Shown here: in pieces, positions 1 through 9,929 of the stretch
How positions within the stretch are numbered: position 1 is the stretch's first letter
Layout: the number at the start of each line of letters is the position of its first letter
Source: Burkholderiaceae bacterium
Lineage (GTDB): Bacteria; Pseudomonadota; Gammaproteobacteria; Burkholderiales; Burkholderiaceae_B
NCBI GenBank assembly: GCA_004322135.1
Contig: SCSG01000003.1
Location: forward strand, 1 to 64,000
Length of the DNA: 64,000 bases
Reading direction: 5' to 3'
Program-made: the position numbers and the translations under genes
Notes under the pieces: model-generated
Database searches by the model: none
What the model was told of the DNA's origin: nothing
Seen by the model: the letters and a program-made list of their open reading frames with translations, nothing else

Positions 1-115
1 CGGCTGGGATTGCCCCGGCTCTCATAACCTTAACTTCTCGAACCGCCCGGTGCGGACCCGCATGCCGGGTGGTGTGGCAGGGGTGCAGCCTATAAAGGCT
101 GCCCCCTATGCCGAT
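1..115 (+). mobile_element. 3' end of a group II intron (domains D5 and D6), 5' part outside window
   Basis: A D5-like hairpin is visible: ACCGCCCGG (42-50) pairs with CCGGGTGGT (65-73) with one wobble. An inner TGCG/CGCA stem has loop GACC, and there is a two-base bulge (TG, 63-64) on the 3' side, the hallmark of D5. A CGC triad lies in the 5' arm; that triad is known from class C introns. A D6 hairpin follows (80-106: GGGG..GCAGCC pairing with GGCTGC..CCCC, one bulged T), then a short tail CTATGCCGAT that should hold the branch-point A. The intron end near 115 is inferred from the usual tail length. The reverse transcriptase gene would lie left of the window. Confidence 0.8.
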
Positions 116-247
116 TCGGTGGGCGGTGGATTGCACACCATCGTTTCAGAACGTCGATTTGGCTCTGAAAAACCCTGTTGACAGACGTTTTTGGTTTTGC
201 CAAAGCGGGTGATCATAAGGTGCTACACATTTATCGAGGGCAGGCTC
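116..247 (+). promoter_or_regulatory. Leader region between intron and motA
   Basis: There is no gene here. It holds an inverted repeat TTTCAGA (144-150) / TCTGAAA (164-170) with a 13-base loop, and an isolated TTGACA (178-183) without a matching -10 box at normal distance. In relatives this is where the FlhDC-dependent promoter of the mot-che operon lies, but no operator could be read with confidence. Confidence 0.3.
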
Positions 248-1126
248 GTGTTGATTCTGGTTGGATACTTAGTTGTCTTCTTGTCGGTCTTCGGCAGCTT
301 TCTTGCGCTGGGCGGACACATGGGCGCCCTGTATCAGCCGTTCGAATTCATGCTGATAGGCGGTGCGGCTCTGGGTGCCTACATTGCGTCGAGCAATGGA
401 CGGTCTGTGTCGTTGATGTTGCGCGCCATACCCAAGGCATTTACACGTAGCCCGTATGCGGGCAAAGATGTGTACATGGAATTGATGGCTTTGTTGTACG
501 TGCTGCTGAACAAGGCCCGGCGCGATGGTTTGATGACGATTGAGAATGACATCGAAGAACCCGAAAAAAGCGCTATTTTCGCAGAATATCCACGTATCCT
601 GCATGATCCAATTCTCATTGTGTTCATTACGGATTATCTTAGGCTGATAATCAGCGGCAACATGAGCCCCTATGAAATCGAAACGCTCATGGATCAGGAA
701 CTTGAAGCGCATCAGCATGAACAAAATGTTCCTTCTCATGCGTTGGCGGTGGTTGCTGACGGCTTGCCGGCCTTTGGGATCGTGGCGGCAGTGTTGGGGG
801 TCGTCAAGGCGTTGGCCGCAGCCGATCAACCGCCGGCGGTTCTGGCCAATCTGATTTCCGAGGCCATGGTTGGCACATTTCTGGGAATTTTGCTGGCTTA
901 CGGATTCATTTCACCGCTGTCGGTCGCCATGGAGCGGCGCACCACGGTATCGGTCAAGGTGCTGGAATGCATCAAGGTCACATTGCTCGCCAGCATGAAT
1001 GGGTATCCGCCCCAACTGGCGGTCGAGTTCGGTCGTAAAGTCCTGTATTCGAGCGTTCGGCCGTCTTTTGGTGAACTGGAGAATCATGTCCGGCAAACCA
1101 GGGCGCCTGCAAAGAAGGTGGCGTGA
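248..1126 (+). CDS. motA: Flagellar motor stator protein MotA
   Basis: MotA is the inner-membrane proton-channel subunit of the flagellar stator; with MotB it couples proton flow to rotor torque. The 292-residue product has the family layout: two N-terminal membrane helices, a cytoplasmic domain, then two more helices with LPAFGIVAAV around the conserved Pro174. The GTG start at 248 is chosen because it gives an N-terminus (M-L-I-L-V-G) matching known MotA proteins and has GAGGG shortly upstream. An in-frame ATG at 191 would add 19 unlikely residues. It is first gene of the mot-che operon; motB follows after 12 bases. Confidence 0.97.
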   Translation: MLILVGYLVVFLSVFGSFLALGGHMGALYQPFEFMLIGGAALGAYIASSNGRSVSLMLRAIPKAFTRSPYAGKDVYMELMALLYVLLNKARRDGLMTIENDIEEPEKSAIFAEYPRILHDPILIVFITDYLRLIISGNMSPYEIETLMDQELEAHQHEQNVPSHALAVVADGLPAFGIVAAVLGVVKALAAADQPPAVLANLISEAMVGTFLGILLAYGFISPLSVAMERRTTVSVKVLECIKVTLLASMNGYPPQLAVEFGRKVLYSSVRPSFGELENHVRQTRAPAKKVA

Positions 1127-1138
1127 CGGGTTGATGCA

Positions 1139-2188
1139 ATGAGTCACTCTGAGTCAGATCGAATTGTCATTCGCCGCAAGAAAGTTGTCAATAATGGGAC
1201 GCTGCACGGCGCGTGGAAAATAGCTTACGCCGACTTCATGACGGCCATGATGTCTTTCTTTCTGATAATGTGGCTGATATCGATTGTTCCGGCCGCCGAC
1301 TTGCCCGGTATCGCCGCATACTTTCGTATGCCGCTTCTTACGGCAATTACGCGAGGATCTCAAATCGACGAAAGCGCCAAGGTGATTCCGGGCGGGTCGC
1401 CCACAGCTATTCCCAGCAAAAGCCCGCTTTCCGCCAGTAAGCCGCGGACCACCGATGATATTGACGCTGACAGGCGTGACCAGCGCAATCTGGAAGATTT
1501 GAAGACCGAGCTTGAAAAGCTTATTGAGACCGACCCGCTGTTGCGGCAATTTCGCCCGCAATTGCTGTTGGACATGACGCCCGAAGGGTTGCGCATTCAG
1601 ATCGTTGATCAGCAGAATCGGCCGATGTTCGCAACGGGTAGTGCGCAGGTCCAGCCCTATATGCGCGACATCCTGCGCGAGCTGGGGCCGGTTTTCAACA
1701 AACTGCCCAACAACATCACCATTTCGGGGCACACCGACGCTGTGCAATATGCGTCCGGCGAGCGTGAGTACAGCAATTGGGAGTTGTCGGCTGATCGCGC
1801 CAATGCGGCGCGCAAAGAGCTGATTGCGGGCGGAATGATAGAAACCAAGGTGAAGCGTGTGCTTGGGTTGTCGTCGTCGGTCAGCCTGGTTAAAGATAAT
1901 CCCAACGCTGCCGTTAACCGTCGCATCAGCCTGCTGGTATTGAACCGCGAGGCAGAGCGCCGTATTGACGAGCAGAATGCAGTAAGTGAATCGTTGACGG
2001 ATTTGAAGTCGGCGTTGGGAGGCTCCGGCATTCATGCACCGATGTCTGTCGGCGGCAAGGGGGTCGGCAGCGTGGGGACGGGTGTGCTGCCGCCTCGGGT
2101 TGCCGTTCCGGGGGCACCGGGTGACGTTCAGGGCGACTCACCTTCGGTGCCTCCGCAACCTGCGCAATCCGCGAAACCTGGGCCCTAG
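1139..2188 (+). CDS. motB: Flagellar motor stator protein MotB
   Basis: MotB anchors the stator to peptidoglycan and supplies the proton-accepting aspartate. A single membrane helix near residues 30-50 contains YADFMTAMMSFF with the critical Asp32. A plug/linker follows, and then an OmpA-like peptidoglycan-binding domain (motifs ISGHTDA and NRRISLLVL). The C-terminal 50 or so residues are a Gly/Pro-rich tail. It lies 12 bases after motA in the same operon; 91 bases without a gene separate it from cheA. Its 349 residues are somewhat more than enteric MotB, because of the tail. Confidence 0.97.
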   Translation: MSHSESDRIVIRRKKVVNNGTLHGAWKIAYADFMTAMMSFFLIMWLISIVPAADLPGIAAYFRMPLLTAITRGSQIDESAKVIPGGSPTAIPSKSPLSASKPRTTDDIDADRRDQRNLEDLKTELEKLIETDPLLRQFRPQLLLDMTPEGLRIQIVDQQNRPMFATGSAQVQPYMRDILRELGPVFNKLPNNITISGHTDAVQYASGEREYSNWELSADRANAARKELIAGGMIETKVKRVLGLSSSVSLVKDNPNAAVNRRISLLVLNREAERRIDEQNAVSESLTDLKSALGGSGIHAPMSVGGKGVGSVGTGVLPPRVAVPGAPGDVQGDSPSVPPQPAQSAKPGP

Positions 2189-2279
2189 AGTCGCCGGCGC
2201 AAAATGGCGGATCACATGGCAGACATGATGCAAGCGGGATTCATGCCCGGTTGGCTTTGATGTTGTTATAGGAATAATC

Positions 2280-4409
2280 ATGAGTCCGGGTGTCGATTTA
2301 AGCCAGTTTTACGAGACGTTCTTCGATGAAGCCGACGAGCTGCTGGCTGATATGGAGCAGTCGCTGCTTGCCGTCGATATCGACAATCCCGACAGCAATG
2401 AACTCAACGCGATTTTTCGCGCCGTCCATTCCATAAAGGGTGGGGCTGGCACGTTTGGCTGCTTCGAGCATCTCGCCGGTACGACGCACCTGCTCGAGAA
2501 CTTGCTTGATGAGCTGCGTCATGGCGAGATCAGCCTGCGTAAAGACATGATTGACCTGTTCCTGGAAACGAAGGATGTCCTGGCCGCGCAGGTGGACGCG
2601 TATCGCGGGGATCGGGAGCCCGACGCTGAAACGTACGAACGCTGCTGTGCCAGGCTCCGGGCGTTGGCACAGCAGCAGGGCGCGCCCGTGACTGGCGCTG
2701 CGGCGATGCCGGCACCGGCGACCACGTCGCCATCGCAGCACGTTGCAGCACCTTCTCCGGAGGGTTCACCTTACTGCGTCGTGGTGACGAATATTGTCCC
2801 CAAGGACGCCGAGTCATTGAGTGCCGAAATGGCGCTGCTGGGTCGGGTGGTGCGCGAAGATCGCGGGTCCGATTCGCTGAAAATCTGGCTGGTGACCACC
2901 GCGGACGCCGCCGACCTGGAGGCCGTTTGCTGTTTTATCGTTAACGCTACGCAGGTTAGTGTGTCACCGGGGCTGCCGCCTGTCCAGTCTGGGCTGCCAC
3001 AGGATTTGTCCACAGCGTCATTATCCGCACCCATATCCATGTCCGAAGGGCAGCCCGGCGCCGCCGTATCGCCTGCGCCCGATTTGCATGCATCATCTGT
3101 TGTGGCCGCACCGGCCTTGTCCGCTTCCCCCGCCGCGCGGGGGCCAGTTGCCGACTTGGCGGGTTCGCCGGCGGGTGATGGTTCGGGGCGTCATGCGGCA
3201 AAGAAGGTGGAAAAGCATGGCAAGGAATCCGGCACGATACGTGTGGGTGTCGAAAAGGTTGATCAGATCATCAATCTGGTTGGTGAGCTCGTCATCACCC
3301 AGGCAATGCTGGTACAAACCGCCTCCACGCTTGATCCTGTGGTACACGACAGGCTGCTGCAGGGCATTGAACAGCTCGAACGCAACGCGCGCGACATGCA
3401 GGAATCGGTCATGTCCATTCGCATGATGCCCATGGATTATGTGTTCAGCCGCTTCCCACGTGTGGTGCGTGAAAATGCGTCGTGGCTTGGCAAACGGATT
3501 CGACTGACGACACATGGTCAGGCTACCGAGCTGGACAAGAGTTTGATTGAACGTATTATCGACCCGCTGACGCATCTGGTGCGCAATAGCCTGGATCACG
3601 GTATAGAACTGCCGGAAGTGCGTGAGGCGGCGGGCAAGGACCCTGAAGGGCAACTGGTTTTGTCTGCCGAGCAGACCGGTGGCCAGATTGTTATCGAGGT
3701 TTCCGATGACGGCGCCGGGCTTGACCGCGAACGTATTTTGAAAAAGGCAATGCAGCTGGGGCTCCCCGTCAGCGCAAACACCCCCGACGACGAACTGTGG
3801 CAACTGATTTTTTCTCCCGGGTTCTCAACGGCTGAAAAGGTGACTGAGATTTCGGGGCGCGGCGTGGGGATGGATGTAGTGCGTCGGAACATCCAGAGCA
3901 TGGGCGGCCACATTCAGTTGTCCTCACGTGCCGGCCTGGGTACGACGATTCGCATCCTCCTGCCACTGACGTTGGCGATCCTGGACGGCATGTCGGTGCA
4001 GGTGGGCAATGAAATCTACATCTTGCCGCTGAGTTACGTTACCGAGTCCATGCAGCCAACGCTGGAGCAATTGCACGGTATCTCGGAAACCGAACATGTT
4101 TTGCATGTTCGCGGTGAGTATCTCCCCATGGTGAGCTTAAGTTGTGTTTTTGGCGTTGAAGGTGCTCAAACTGAAATAACCAAATCCATCGCCATTATCT
4201 TGCAGGCGGAGGAAACGCGTTTTGCCCTGCTAGTTGACAGTCTGGTCGGGCAGCAGCAGGTCGTTGTCAAGAATCTGGAATCCAACTACCGGAAAATCCC
4301 CGGCATTTCCGCGGCAACGATATTGGGCGATGGCAGTGTTGCCCTTATTGTCGATGTGTTCGCACTGATGCGAATGACATGTGGCAAAAGTAATGCAGTT
4401 GGCTTCTAA
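2280..4409 (+). CDS. cheA: Chemotaxis histidine kinase CheA
   Basis: CheA is the autophosphorylating kinase of the receptor array that passes phosphate to CheY and CheB. The 709 residues contain an N-terminal HPt domain with phospho-His50 in AVHSIKGG, and an Ala/Pro-rich P2 region (about 130-310). Then come the dimerisation helices (about 325-390), an ATPase domain with the N box NSLDHGIE and the G box [10 protein letters not shown], and a CheW-like regulatory domain at the C-terminus. AGGAA precedes the ATG. The operon context (motB upstream, cheW downstream) fits. The long, low-complexity linkers around P2 are its only unusual trait. Confidence 0.97.
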   Translation: MSPGVDLSQFYETFFDEADELLADMEQSLLAVDIDNPDSNELNAIFRAVHSIKGGAGTFGCFEHLAGTTHLLENLLDELRHGEISLRKDMIDLFLETKDVLAAQVDAYRGDREPDAETYERCCARLRALAQQQGAPVTGAAAMPAPATTSPSQHVAAPSPEGSPYCVVVTNIVPKDAESLSAEMALLGRVVREDRGSDSLKIWLVTTADAADLEAVCCFIVNATQVSVSPGLPPVQSGLPQDLSTASLSAPISMSEGQPGAAVSPAPDLHASSVVAAPALSASPAARGPVADLAGSPAGDGSGRHAAKKVEKHGKESGTIRVGVEKVDQIINLVGELVITQAMLVQTASTLDPVVHDRLLQGIEQLERNARDMQESVMSIRMMPMDYVFSRFPRVVRENASWLGKRIRLTTHGQATELDKSLIERIIDPLTHLVRNSLDHGIELPEVREAAGKDPEGQLVLSAEQTGGQIVIEVSDDGAGLDRERILKKAMQLGLPVSANTPDDELWQLIFSPGFSTAEKVTEISGRGVGMDVVRRNIQSMGGHIQLSSRAGLGTTIRILLPLTLAILDGMSVQVGNEIYILPLSYVTESMQPTLEQLHGISETEHVLHVRGEYLPMVSLSCVFGVEGAQTEITKSIAIILQAEETRFALLVDSLVGQQQVVVKNLESNYRKIPGISAATILGDGSVALIVDVFALMRMTCGKSNAVGF

Positions 4410-4429
4410 CGCTATTGGAGAAAAACACG

Positions 4430-4933
4430 ATGCTTAACAAGGCGCAACCCGCCTCCCCTCAGGCCGATGACGCGGGGCGGGAATTCCTGGTATTTACGCT
4501 GGCCAACCAGGAATACGGCATAGATATTCTCAAGGTGCAGGAGATCCGCGGCTACGACGCCCAAACTGTCACCCGCATTGCCAACGTGCCACTGTTCATC
4601 AAGGGCGTGACAAATCTGCGCGGCGTGATTGTCCCTATTGTCGATATGCGGATCAAATTCAATCTGGAGAACGTCGAGTACAACCAGCATACCGTCGTCG
4701 TCATCCTGAATCTTGAGTCCCGGGTGGTTGGCGTGGTGGTTGATGGGGTTTCCGATGTTCTCATGCTCAAGCCGTCGGAAGTCAGTGCCGCACCCCAGTT
4801 TGGCGCGGCATTTTCTACTGAATACCTTACGGGAATAGGCACCGTTGGCGAGCGCATGCTTATTCTGACCGATATTGAACGTCTTATGACCAGCCAGGAG
4901 ATGGCTCTGGTTGAGCAGGCTGCCACCGCGTAG
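4430..4933 (+). CDS. cheW: Chemotaxis coupling protein CheW
   Basis: CheW links chemoreceptors to CheA in the signalling array. The 167-residue protein is a single CheW domain with family motifs [27 protein letters not shown] and VVDGVSDV. The ATG at 4430 is chosen because TTGGAG (4415-4420) sits nine bases upstream as a ribosome binding site; a TTG at 4415 lies inside that site. It follows cheA by 20 bases and precedes a receptor gene. Confidence 0.97.
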   Translation: MLNKAQPASPQADDAGREFLVFTLANQEYGIDILKVQEIRGYDAQTVTRIANVPLFIKGVTNLRGVIVPIVDMRIKFNLENVEYNQHTVVVILNLESRVVGVVVDGVSDVLMLKPSEVSAAPQFGAAFSTEYLTGIGTVGERMLILTDIERLMTSQEMALVEQAATA

Positions 4934-5015
4934 CGGCTGAGCGCAAAGATTAAGCCAGGTGCCGCACGGTTTGTTGCAAGTTTTGATTGCCGGTACCATT
5001 TAAGGAGTGGTGATT

Positions 5016-6746
5016 ATGGGTGCACGGGTTTCATTTAAAGGGCTGACGGTTCGCACAAGCCTTGTACTGGTGTTGGCTTTTTTCATGGTCATGTTGTTGG
5101 CCAGCGCAGCGCTTGGGGTATATTCCCTGCGCGAAAACAGCAGCACCCTGAATGCGATGCTTCGCAACCAGGACGCCAACGAGGCCTTGGCTGCCTCTAT
5201 TGACCACTTCAAGAACGTGCAGGTTGCGATGGGCCTGGGTGTCGAGGCTGTCCTGACGAAACAGGCGCAGGAAAAAAAGGCCAAGGAAGACCCCTCGGCC
5301 GCCGCCGCCGAAATCGGAGAGGAGGTGCCTCCGGTTCAAACGTTTGTTGATCGTGGCAAAAAAGAATTTGCCGAGTCGCAGAAATATTTCGACAAGTTTC
5401 GCAAGTTGTCCACCGGCGAAACCGGCATCGTTTACAACACGGTTTTGAATTCGTACGAGTCCCTGATGAGAGGTGGGGTCGAGCCGCTGTTCGATTTCCT
5501 TCGGAAAGGCGATATTGAAGGATATAACGCATTCAAGGACAGTACGGGCGAGTACATGCTGGGCGACCTTTACACAGCAGTGGCCGCCTTCGACAAATAC
5601 CATAGCGGGCTCATTGATCAGGTGCGCAATGCCGACAGCAGACACTACGAACTCGCCATCAAGGTAGTTGTGGCGGGTTTGATCCTGTCGTTTCTCATCT
5701 GCATATTGGCCTATGTCTTTTTGGGACGAGTCGTCCTGCGGCCGTTGCAGTTGGCTGGTCTGCATTTTGACCGCATAGCCAATGGCGATTTGACGCAGCG
5801 CGTCGAGCTCAGGTCGCGCAACGAAATAGGCGTGCTGTATGAAAACCTGAAACGTATGCAGGAAGGGTTGACGCGTACCGTGACTGCCGTGCGCGAAGGA
5901 GTGCAGGAAATCGATGTGGGCGCACGCGAGATTTTCGTGGGTAATACCGATTTGAGCAGTCGCACTGAACAGCAGGCAGCGTCGCTTCAGGAGACGGCGG
6001 CTAGCATGGAGCAACTGGCGAGCACAGTGCGCCAGAACACCGACAATGCGTTGCAGGCCGACGGACTGGCCAAAGAGGCCTCGAACGTCGCGCATCGGGG
6101 CGGGGATGCCGTATCGGCGGTGGTGGGAACGATGGAGGCTATCACATCCAGCTCGAGCAAGATCGCGGAAATCGTCAGTGTCATTGATGGCATCGCGTTT
6201 CAGACCAATATTCTTGCCTTGAACGCCGCCGTCGAGGCGGCGCGTGCGGGTGAGCAGGGCAAGGGATTTGCCGTGGTGGCCGGAGAAGTGCGGTCACTTG
6301 CGCAGCGCAGCGCCCAGGCCGCGAAAGAAATCAAGGTGCTGATAGAAGAGTCGCTTGATACGATTCGTTCGGGTGCGCGGCAGGCCGACGAGGCGGGCAA
6401 GATCATGAGCGAGGTGGTTCAGTCGGTGCACGGTGTGACGACCATCATGAGCGAGATATCGTCGGCGTCACACGAGCAGGCCCAAGGGATAGACCAGGTC
6501 AACCAGGCGGTGACGCAGATGGATGCCGTTGTGCAGCAGAATGCGTCGTTGGTGCAGCAGGCGGCGGCAGCGGCGGGTTCATTGCAGGAACAGGCCACAA
6601 GGCTCACCGAAGCCGTGGCGGTCTTCAAGATCAATGCCAGTGAGATCATCGATGTGGGCGCCCCACAGCTGCAACGAAGCGAATCCGACGGGGAGGCTTA
6701 TGACGATGACCCGAGAATGTCGCTGCAGCTGGCTTCCCAGAGCTAG
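5016..6746 (+). CDS. Methyl-accepting chemotaxis protein (Tsr/Tar type)
   Basis: This is a transmembrane chemoreceptor with two membrane helices (about 15-37 and 210-235). Between them is a four-helix-bundle-type periplasmic domain holding an unusual Lys/Glu/Ala-rich patch (about residues 85-110). A HAMP domain and a cytoplasmic signalling hairpin follow, with the tip motif [20 protein letters not shown]. The ATG at 5016 has AAGGAG eight bases upstream. Unlike the second receptor of this window, the C-terminus (SLQLASQS) has no NWETF-like CheR/CheB tether. It lies between cheW and cheR, as tsr does in related genomes. The ligand is unknown. Confidence 0.95.
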   Translation: MGARVSFKGLTVRTSLVLVLAFFMVMLLASAALGVYSLRENSSTLNAMLRNQDANEALAASIDHFKNVQVAMGLGVEAVLTKQAQEKKAKEDPSAAAAEIGEEVPPVQTFVDRGKKEFAESQKYFDKFRKLSTGETGIVYNTVLNSYESLMRGGVEPLFDFLRKGDIEGYNAFKDSTGEYMLGDLYTAVAAFDKYHSGLIDQVRNADSRHYELAIKVVVAGLILSFLICILAYVFLGRVVLRPLQLAGLHFDRIANGDLTQRVELRSRNEIGVLYENLKRMQEGLTRTVTAVREGVQEIDVGAREIFVGNTDLSSRTEQQAASLQETAASMEQLASTVRQNTDNALQADGLAKEASNVAHRGGDAVSAVVGTMEAITSSSSKIAEIVSVIDGIAFQTNILALNAAVEAARAGEQGKGFAVVAGEVRSLAQRSAQAAKEIKVLIEESLDTIRSGARQADEAGKIMSEVVQSVHGVTTIMSEISSASHEQAQGIDQVNQAVTQMDAVVQQNASLVQQAAAAAGSLQEQATRLTEAVAVFKINASEIIDVGAPQLQRSESDGEAYDDDPRMSLQLASQS

Positions 6747-6756
6747 TGCGTTTTGA

Positions 6757-7596
6757 ATGTTAGTGCCTCATTTCCAGATGTTGATACCCGAGCAGCCGGA
6801 GGTCGAATCAAGTGACTTTGAACATGCCGCGCGACTGCTGAAACATCGTGCCGGAATCGCGCTGGGCAGGCACAAGCGCGAAATGACGGCACGTGTGTTG
6901 ACCGTGCGGGCTGGGAAGCTGGGGTTGACCTGTATATCGGAGTACCTAGCATTTCTCGAATCCAACTTATCCTCGCCGGAATGGAATGCGTTTGTCAATG
7001 CCTTTACCATCAATCACACGGCATTTTTTCGGGAGCCACATCATTTTGAGGTGCTGAGCGAGTACGCGCGTACCCGGCGCAAGCCCCTGAATGTCTGGTG
7101 CGCGGCGGCTTCAACAGGAGAAGAGCCTTACTCTATAGTCATGGCACTGCTCGAATCCCTGCCGCGGGCAGAGACCGATGTGTCGGTGTGGGCCACCGAT
7201 ATTGACACTCAGGCCATTGGTCGCGCCGTGCGCGGTATATATTCGCTTGAGCGCCTCAAACCCATCCCCGAGCTCTACTTGAAGAAATATTTCTATCGAG
7301 GCAGGGGTTCGAAGATTGGGCTGGCCAGGGTAAAACCGGTTCTGCACGACATGATTCGTTTCGGGCAGTTCAATCTGGTGTCGAAGGCCTGGCCCGAAGA
7401 AAATAAATTCGATGTTGTGTTTTGCCGTAATACGATGATCTATTTTGACAAAAGAACGCAAGTAAACATCCTCGAACACTTCGCGGCAGTGATGAAAAAA
7501 GGTGGAGTCTTGTTTGCAGGGCATTCAGAAAATTTTACTTATTTGACCAAGTCATTCCAGTTGCGTGGACAGACTGTATACACGGTGGTTCGGTAG
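6757..7596 (+). CDS. cheR: Chemotaxis protein methyltransferase CheR
   Basis: CheR methylates receptor glutamates with S-adenosylmethionine and so sets adaptation. The 279 residues show the N-terminal helical CheR domain, with NHTAFFREPHHF. The catalytic Rossmann domain follows, with the SAM-binding WCAAASTGEEPYS, VWATDID, and VFCRNTMIYFD motifs. It starts ten bases after the receptor stop and is followed by cheB, its opposing enzyme. No cheD lies between them. Confidence 0.97.
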   Translation: MLVPHFQMLIPEQPEVESSDFEHAARLLKHRAGIALGRHKREMTARVLTVRAGKLGLTCISEYLAFLESNLSSPEWNAFVNAFTINHTAFFREPHHFEVLSEYARTRRKPLNVWCAAASTGEEPYSIVMALLESLPRAETDVSVWATDIDTQAIGRAVRGIYSLERLKPIPELYLKKYFYRGRGSKIGLARVKPVLHDMIRFGQFNLVSKAWPEENKFDVVFCRNTMIYFDKRTQVNILEHFAAVMKKGGVLFAGHSENFTYLTKSFQLRGQTVYTVVR

Positions 7597-7640
7597 GCGT
7601 GTTGCACAAAATTTGCAGAATGTTTGTCGAGGCCCTCTAA

Positions 7641-8693
7641 ATGAAGAAAATCCGTGTTTTATGTGTGGACGATTCGGCATTGATACGTAGTCTCATGAGC
7701 GAGATCATCAATGGCCACCCCGACATGGAAGTGGTTGCTGTTGCGCCCGACCCACTCGTGGCACGCGAGCTGATCAAGGCTCACGACCCCGACGTCCTGA
7801 CGCTTGACGTCGAAATGCCGCGTATGGATGGGCTTGACTTCCTTGAGCGGCTGATGCGGTTGCGGCCCATGCCTGTCGTCATGGTGTCGTCCCTGACCGA
7901 GCGCAATTCCGAGGTGACGCTGCGCGCTTTGGAGTTGGGCGCAGTGGATTTCGTCACCAAGCCAAAACTGGGCTTGCGTGATGGCTTGATGGAATACAGC
8001 GACCATATCGCCGACAAGATTCGCGCCGCCGCGCATTCGCGCCCGCTGTTGGCGAAGGTGGCCGACACCACGCCCGTCCGGCGTCTGGCGCCCGTGTTTT
8101 CGACGACTGAAAAATTAATCGCCATCGGAGCATCCACCGGTGGGACCGAGGCTATTCGTCAGGTCCTGGAGCCCATGCCCGCCAGCAGTCCTGCCATTTT
8201 GATCACCCAGCATATGCCGGCGGGGTTCACGCGTTCGTTCGTTCAGCGCCTCGATAATATTTGCGAGGTGCAGGTTCATGAAGCCGAAGATGGAGACCGC
8301 GTATTGCCGGGGCATGTCTATTTGGCACCAGGTGGTGTGGCGCACATGAAGCTTGCCAAGTCGGGGGCAAATTACATTGTGCGTCTGGAAGCCAGTGCGC
8401 CAGTCAACCGGCATCGGCCGTCCATCGACGTGCTGTTCCAATCGATTGCGCTGGTGGCGGGGAAAAATGCCGTCGGTGTATTGCTTACCGGAATGGGGAA
8501 AGATGGTGCCCAGGGCCTGCTGGCAATGAAGCAGGCGGGTGCGGTAACCTTTGCCCAGGACGAGGCGACGTGCGTGGTGTTTGGAATGCCGCGTGAAGCG
8601 TTGCACATTGGTGCTGCCGACGAAGCGTTGCCCTTGTCCAGTATCAGCGGGCGTCTGCTCAAGGGTGCAGGCTGCAGCGACCGTCGCGTATAG
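7641..8693 (+). CDS. cheB: Chemotaxis response regulator / methylesterase CheB
   Basis: CheB removes receptor methyl groups (and deamidates glutamines) when activated by CheA. The 350-residue protein has a receiver domain with phospho-acceptor Asp56 ([11 protein letters not shown]). The C-terminal esterase domain carries the catalytic triad Ser165 (GASTGG), His191 (TQHMPAGF) and Asp288 (GMGKDGA). It is part of the cheRBYZ block, 44 bases after cheR and 48 before cheY. Confidence 0.97.
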   Translation: MKKIRVLCVDDSALIRSLMSEIINGHPDMEVVAVAPDPLVARELIKAHDPDVLTLDVEMPRMDGLDFLERLMRLRPMPVVMVSSLTERNSEVTLRALELGAVDFVTKPKLGLRDGLMEYSDHIADKIRAAAHSRPLLAKVADTTPVRRLAPVFSTTEKLIAIGASTGGTEAIRQVLEPMPASSPAILITQHMPAGFTRSFVQRLDNICEVQVHEAEDGDRVLPGHVYLAPGGVAHMKLAKSGANYIVRLEASAPVNRHRPSIDVLFQSIALVAGKNAVGVLLTGMGKDGAQGLLAMKQAGAVTFAQDEATCVVFGMPREALHIGAADEALPLSSISGRLLKGAGCSDRRV

Positions 8694-8741
8694 TATTGGG
8701 TCGGGTTCAAGTGGCTGCTCATTATCTTTGGAGAGTATCAA

Positions 8742-9131
8742 GTGGTACATAAAACCATCAAAATCCTAGTGGTTGATGACTTTCCCACTATGCGTAGAAT
8801 CATTAAAAATCTGCTCAAGGACTTGGGGTTCGAAAACGTCGATGAGGCGGAAGATGGCTTGATCGGCCTTGAAAAATTGCGTAACAGTAGCTTCGATCTA
8901 GTCGTCTCCGACTGGAACATGCCAAATATGGATGGCCTGGACATGCTCAAGGAAATACGGGCTGACGCTGCGTTGGGGAAGTTGCCTGTGCTGATGGTTA
9001 CTGCCGAAGCCAAGAAGGAAAACATTATTGCGGCGGCCAAGGCTGGCGCAAGCGGCTATGTTGTAAAGCCGTTTACCGCGGCGACGCTTGAAGAAAAGCT
9101 GTACAAGATCTTCGAAAAACTCAACGCGTAA
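8742..9131 (+). CDS. cheY: Chemotaxis response regulator CheY
   Basis: CheY-P binds FliM at the motor switch and changes the direction of rotation. It is a single receiver domain of 129 residues with all signature residues: acidic pocket [10 protein letters not shown], phospho-acceptor Asp57 ([10 protein letters not shown]), and Lys109 (VVKPFT). It starts with GTG at 8742, with GGAGAG upstream. It lies immediately before its phosphatase gene cheZ (12 bases). Confidence 0.97.
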   Translation: MVHKTIKILVVDDFPTMRRIIKNLLKDLGFENVDEAEDGLIGLEKLRNSSFDLVVSDWNMPNMDGLDMLKEIRADAALGKLPVLMVTAEAKKENIIAAAKAGASGYVVKPFTAATLEEKLYKIFEKLNA

Positions 9132-9143
9132 AAGGAGAACGGC

Positions 9144-9788
9144 ATGAGCAATGCGGCAAATCTCGCAGTGGCAGGTGAGACCGCTCCTCCTGACAGCCTC
9201 ATTACCAGAATTGCCCAGCTGACGCGCCTGTTGCGCGACAGCATGCGTGAGCTGGGTCTGGACCAGGCCGTCAAAGAGGCCGCGCAGGCCATACCGGACG
9301 CGCGTGATCGCCTTGATTATGTGGCGCAAATGACGGAACAGGCGGCCAACCGAGTATTGAATGCCGCTGAAGAGGCTCAACCTTTGAATGAGCAAATCCG
9401 GGGTCAGGCCAGCGACCTCGACGCGCGCTGGCAGGCATGGGTGGGCCATTCGGTCGCACTGGACCCGACGAGTGAACTGGTGGCGGACACCCGCGCGCTG
9501 TTGGGCGGCATTTCGCAAAAGACCCAGACGATTCAGGCCAACCTGCTGGAAATCATCATGGCCCAGGACTTCCAGGATCTGACCGGACAGGTGATCATGC
9601 GCATGCTGGGGGTCATCAGTACTATCGAGACCGAACTTGTCCAGGTACTCATCGACAATGTTCCACAGGAAAAACGGGACGAGGCCTATACGCTTCTGAA
9701 TGGTCCGCAGGTCAACCCCACGGGTAAGGTCGATGTCGTCACCAGCCAGAGCCAAGTGGACGACTTGCTGGAAAATCTGGGGTTTTAA
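9144..9788 (+). CDS. cheZ: CheY-P phosphatase CheZ
   Basis: CheZ dephosphorylates CheY-P and ends the tumbling signal. The 214 residues form long helices. The active-site segment IIMAQDFQDLTGQVI holds the catalytic Gln within a DFQDLTGQ motif, and the C-terminal amphipathic CheY-binding peptide (VDDLLENLGF) is typical of the family. AAAGGAG precedes the ATG. It is the last gene of the mot-che operon; a terminator-like hairpin follows. Confidence 0.97.
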   Translation: MSNAANLAVAGETAPPDSLITRIAQLTRLLRDSMRELGLDQAVKEAAQAIPDARDRLDYVAQMTEQAANRVLNAAEEAQPLNEQIRGQASDLDARWQAWVGHSVALDPTSELVADTRALLGGISQKTQTIQANLLEIIMAQDFQDLTGQVIMRMLGVISTIETELVQVLIDNVPQEKRDEAYTLLNGPQVNPTGKVDVVTSQSQVDDLLENLGF

Positions 9789-9825
9789 TACCTTCTTGCC
9801 TGTGTTTCCAGGCTTTGGGGGTGGC

Positions 9826-9853
9826 GGTGCTTAACCTGAATTAAGCGCCTTTA
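9826..9853 (+). terminator. Probable terminator after cheZ
   Basis: A nine-base-pair stem, GGTGCTTAA (9826-9834) with TTAAGCGCC (9841-9849), has a six-base loop and is followed by the weak T-run TTTAT. It lies between the mot-che operon and flhB, where an operon boundary is expected. The short T-run lowers certainty. Confidence 0.5.
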
Positions 9854-9929
9854 TAGCTGTTGCTTTGCCAATCGCATCAGGATCGTGTCTATAGAATGAT
9901 AGCCACGATGGCACGATTGTGGTTACGGC

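Noticed and set aside
92-117. TAAAGGCT...GCCGATTC near the intron end as a sigma-28 promoter of motA
   Set aside because: The boxes are two bases too close compared with the three good FliA promoters, and the bases are explained by intron domain D6.
1154-2035. Long minus-strand frame (293 codons) opposite motB
   Set aside because: It is a shadow of motB in high-GC coding DNA; the composition (Arg/His/Gln-rich) is not protein-like and motB is certain.
4954-5000. GCCGGTAC before the first receptor gene as a FliA -10 box
   Set aside because: No TAAA lies 15 bases upstream.
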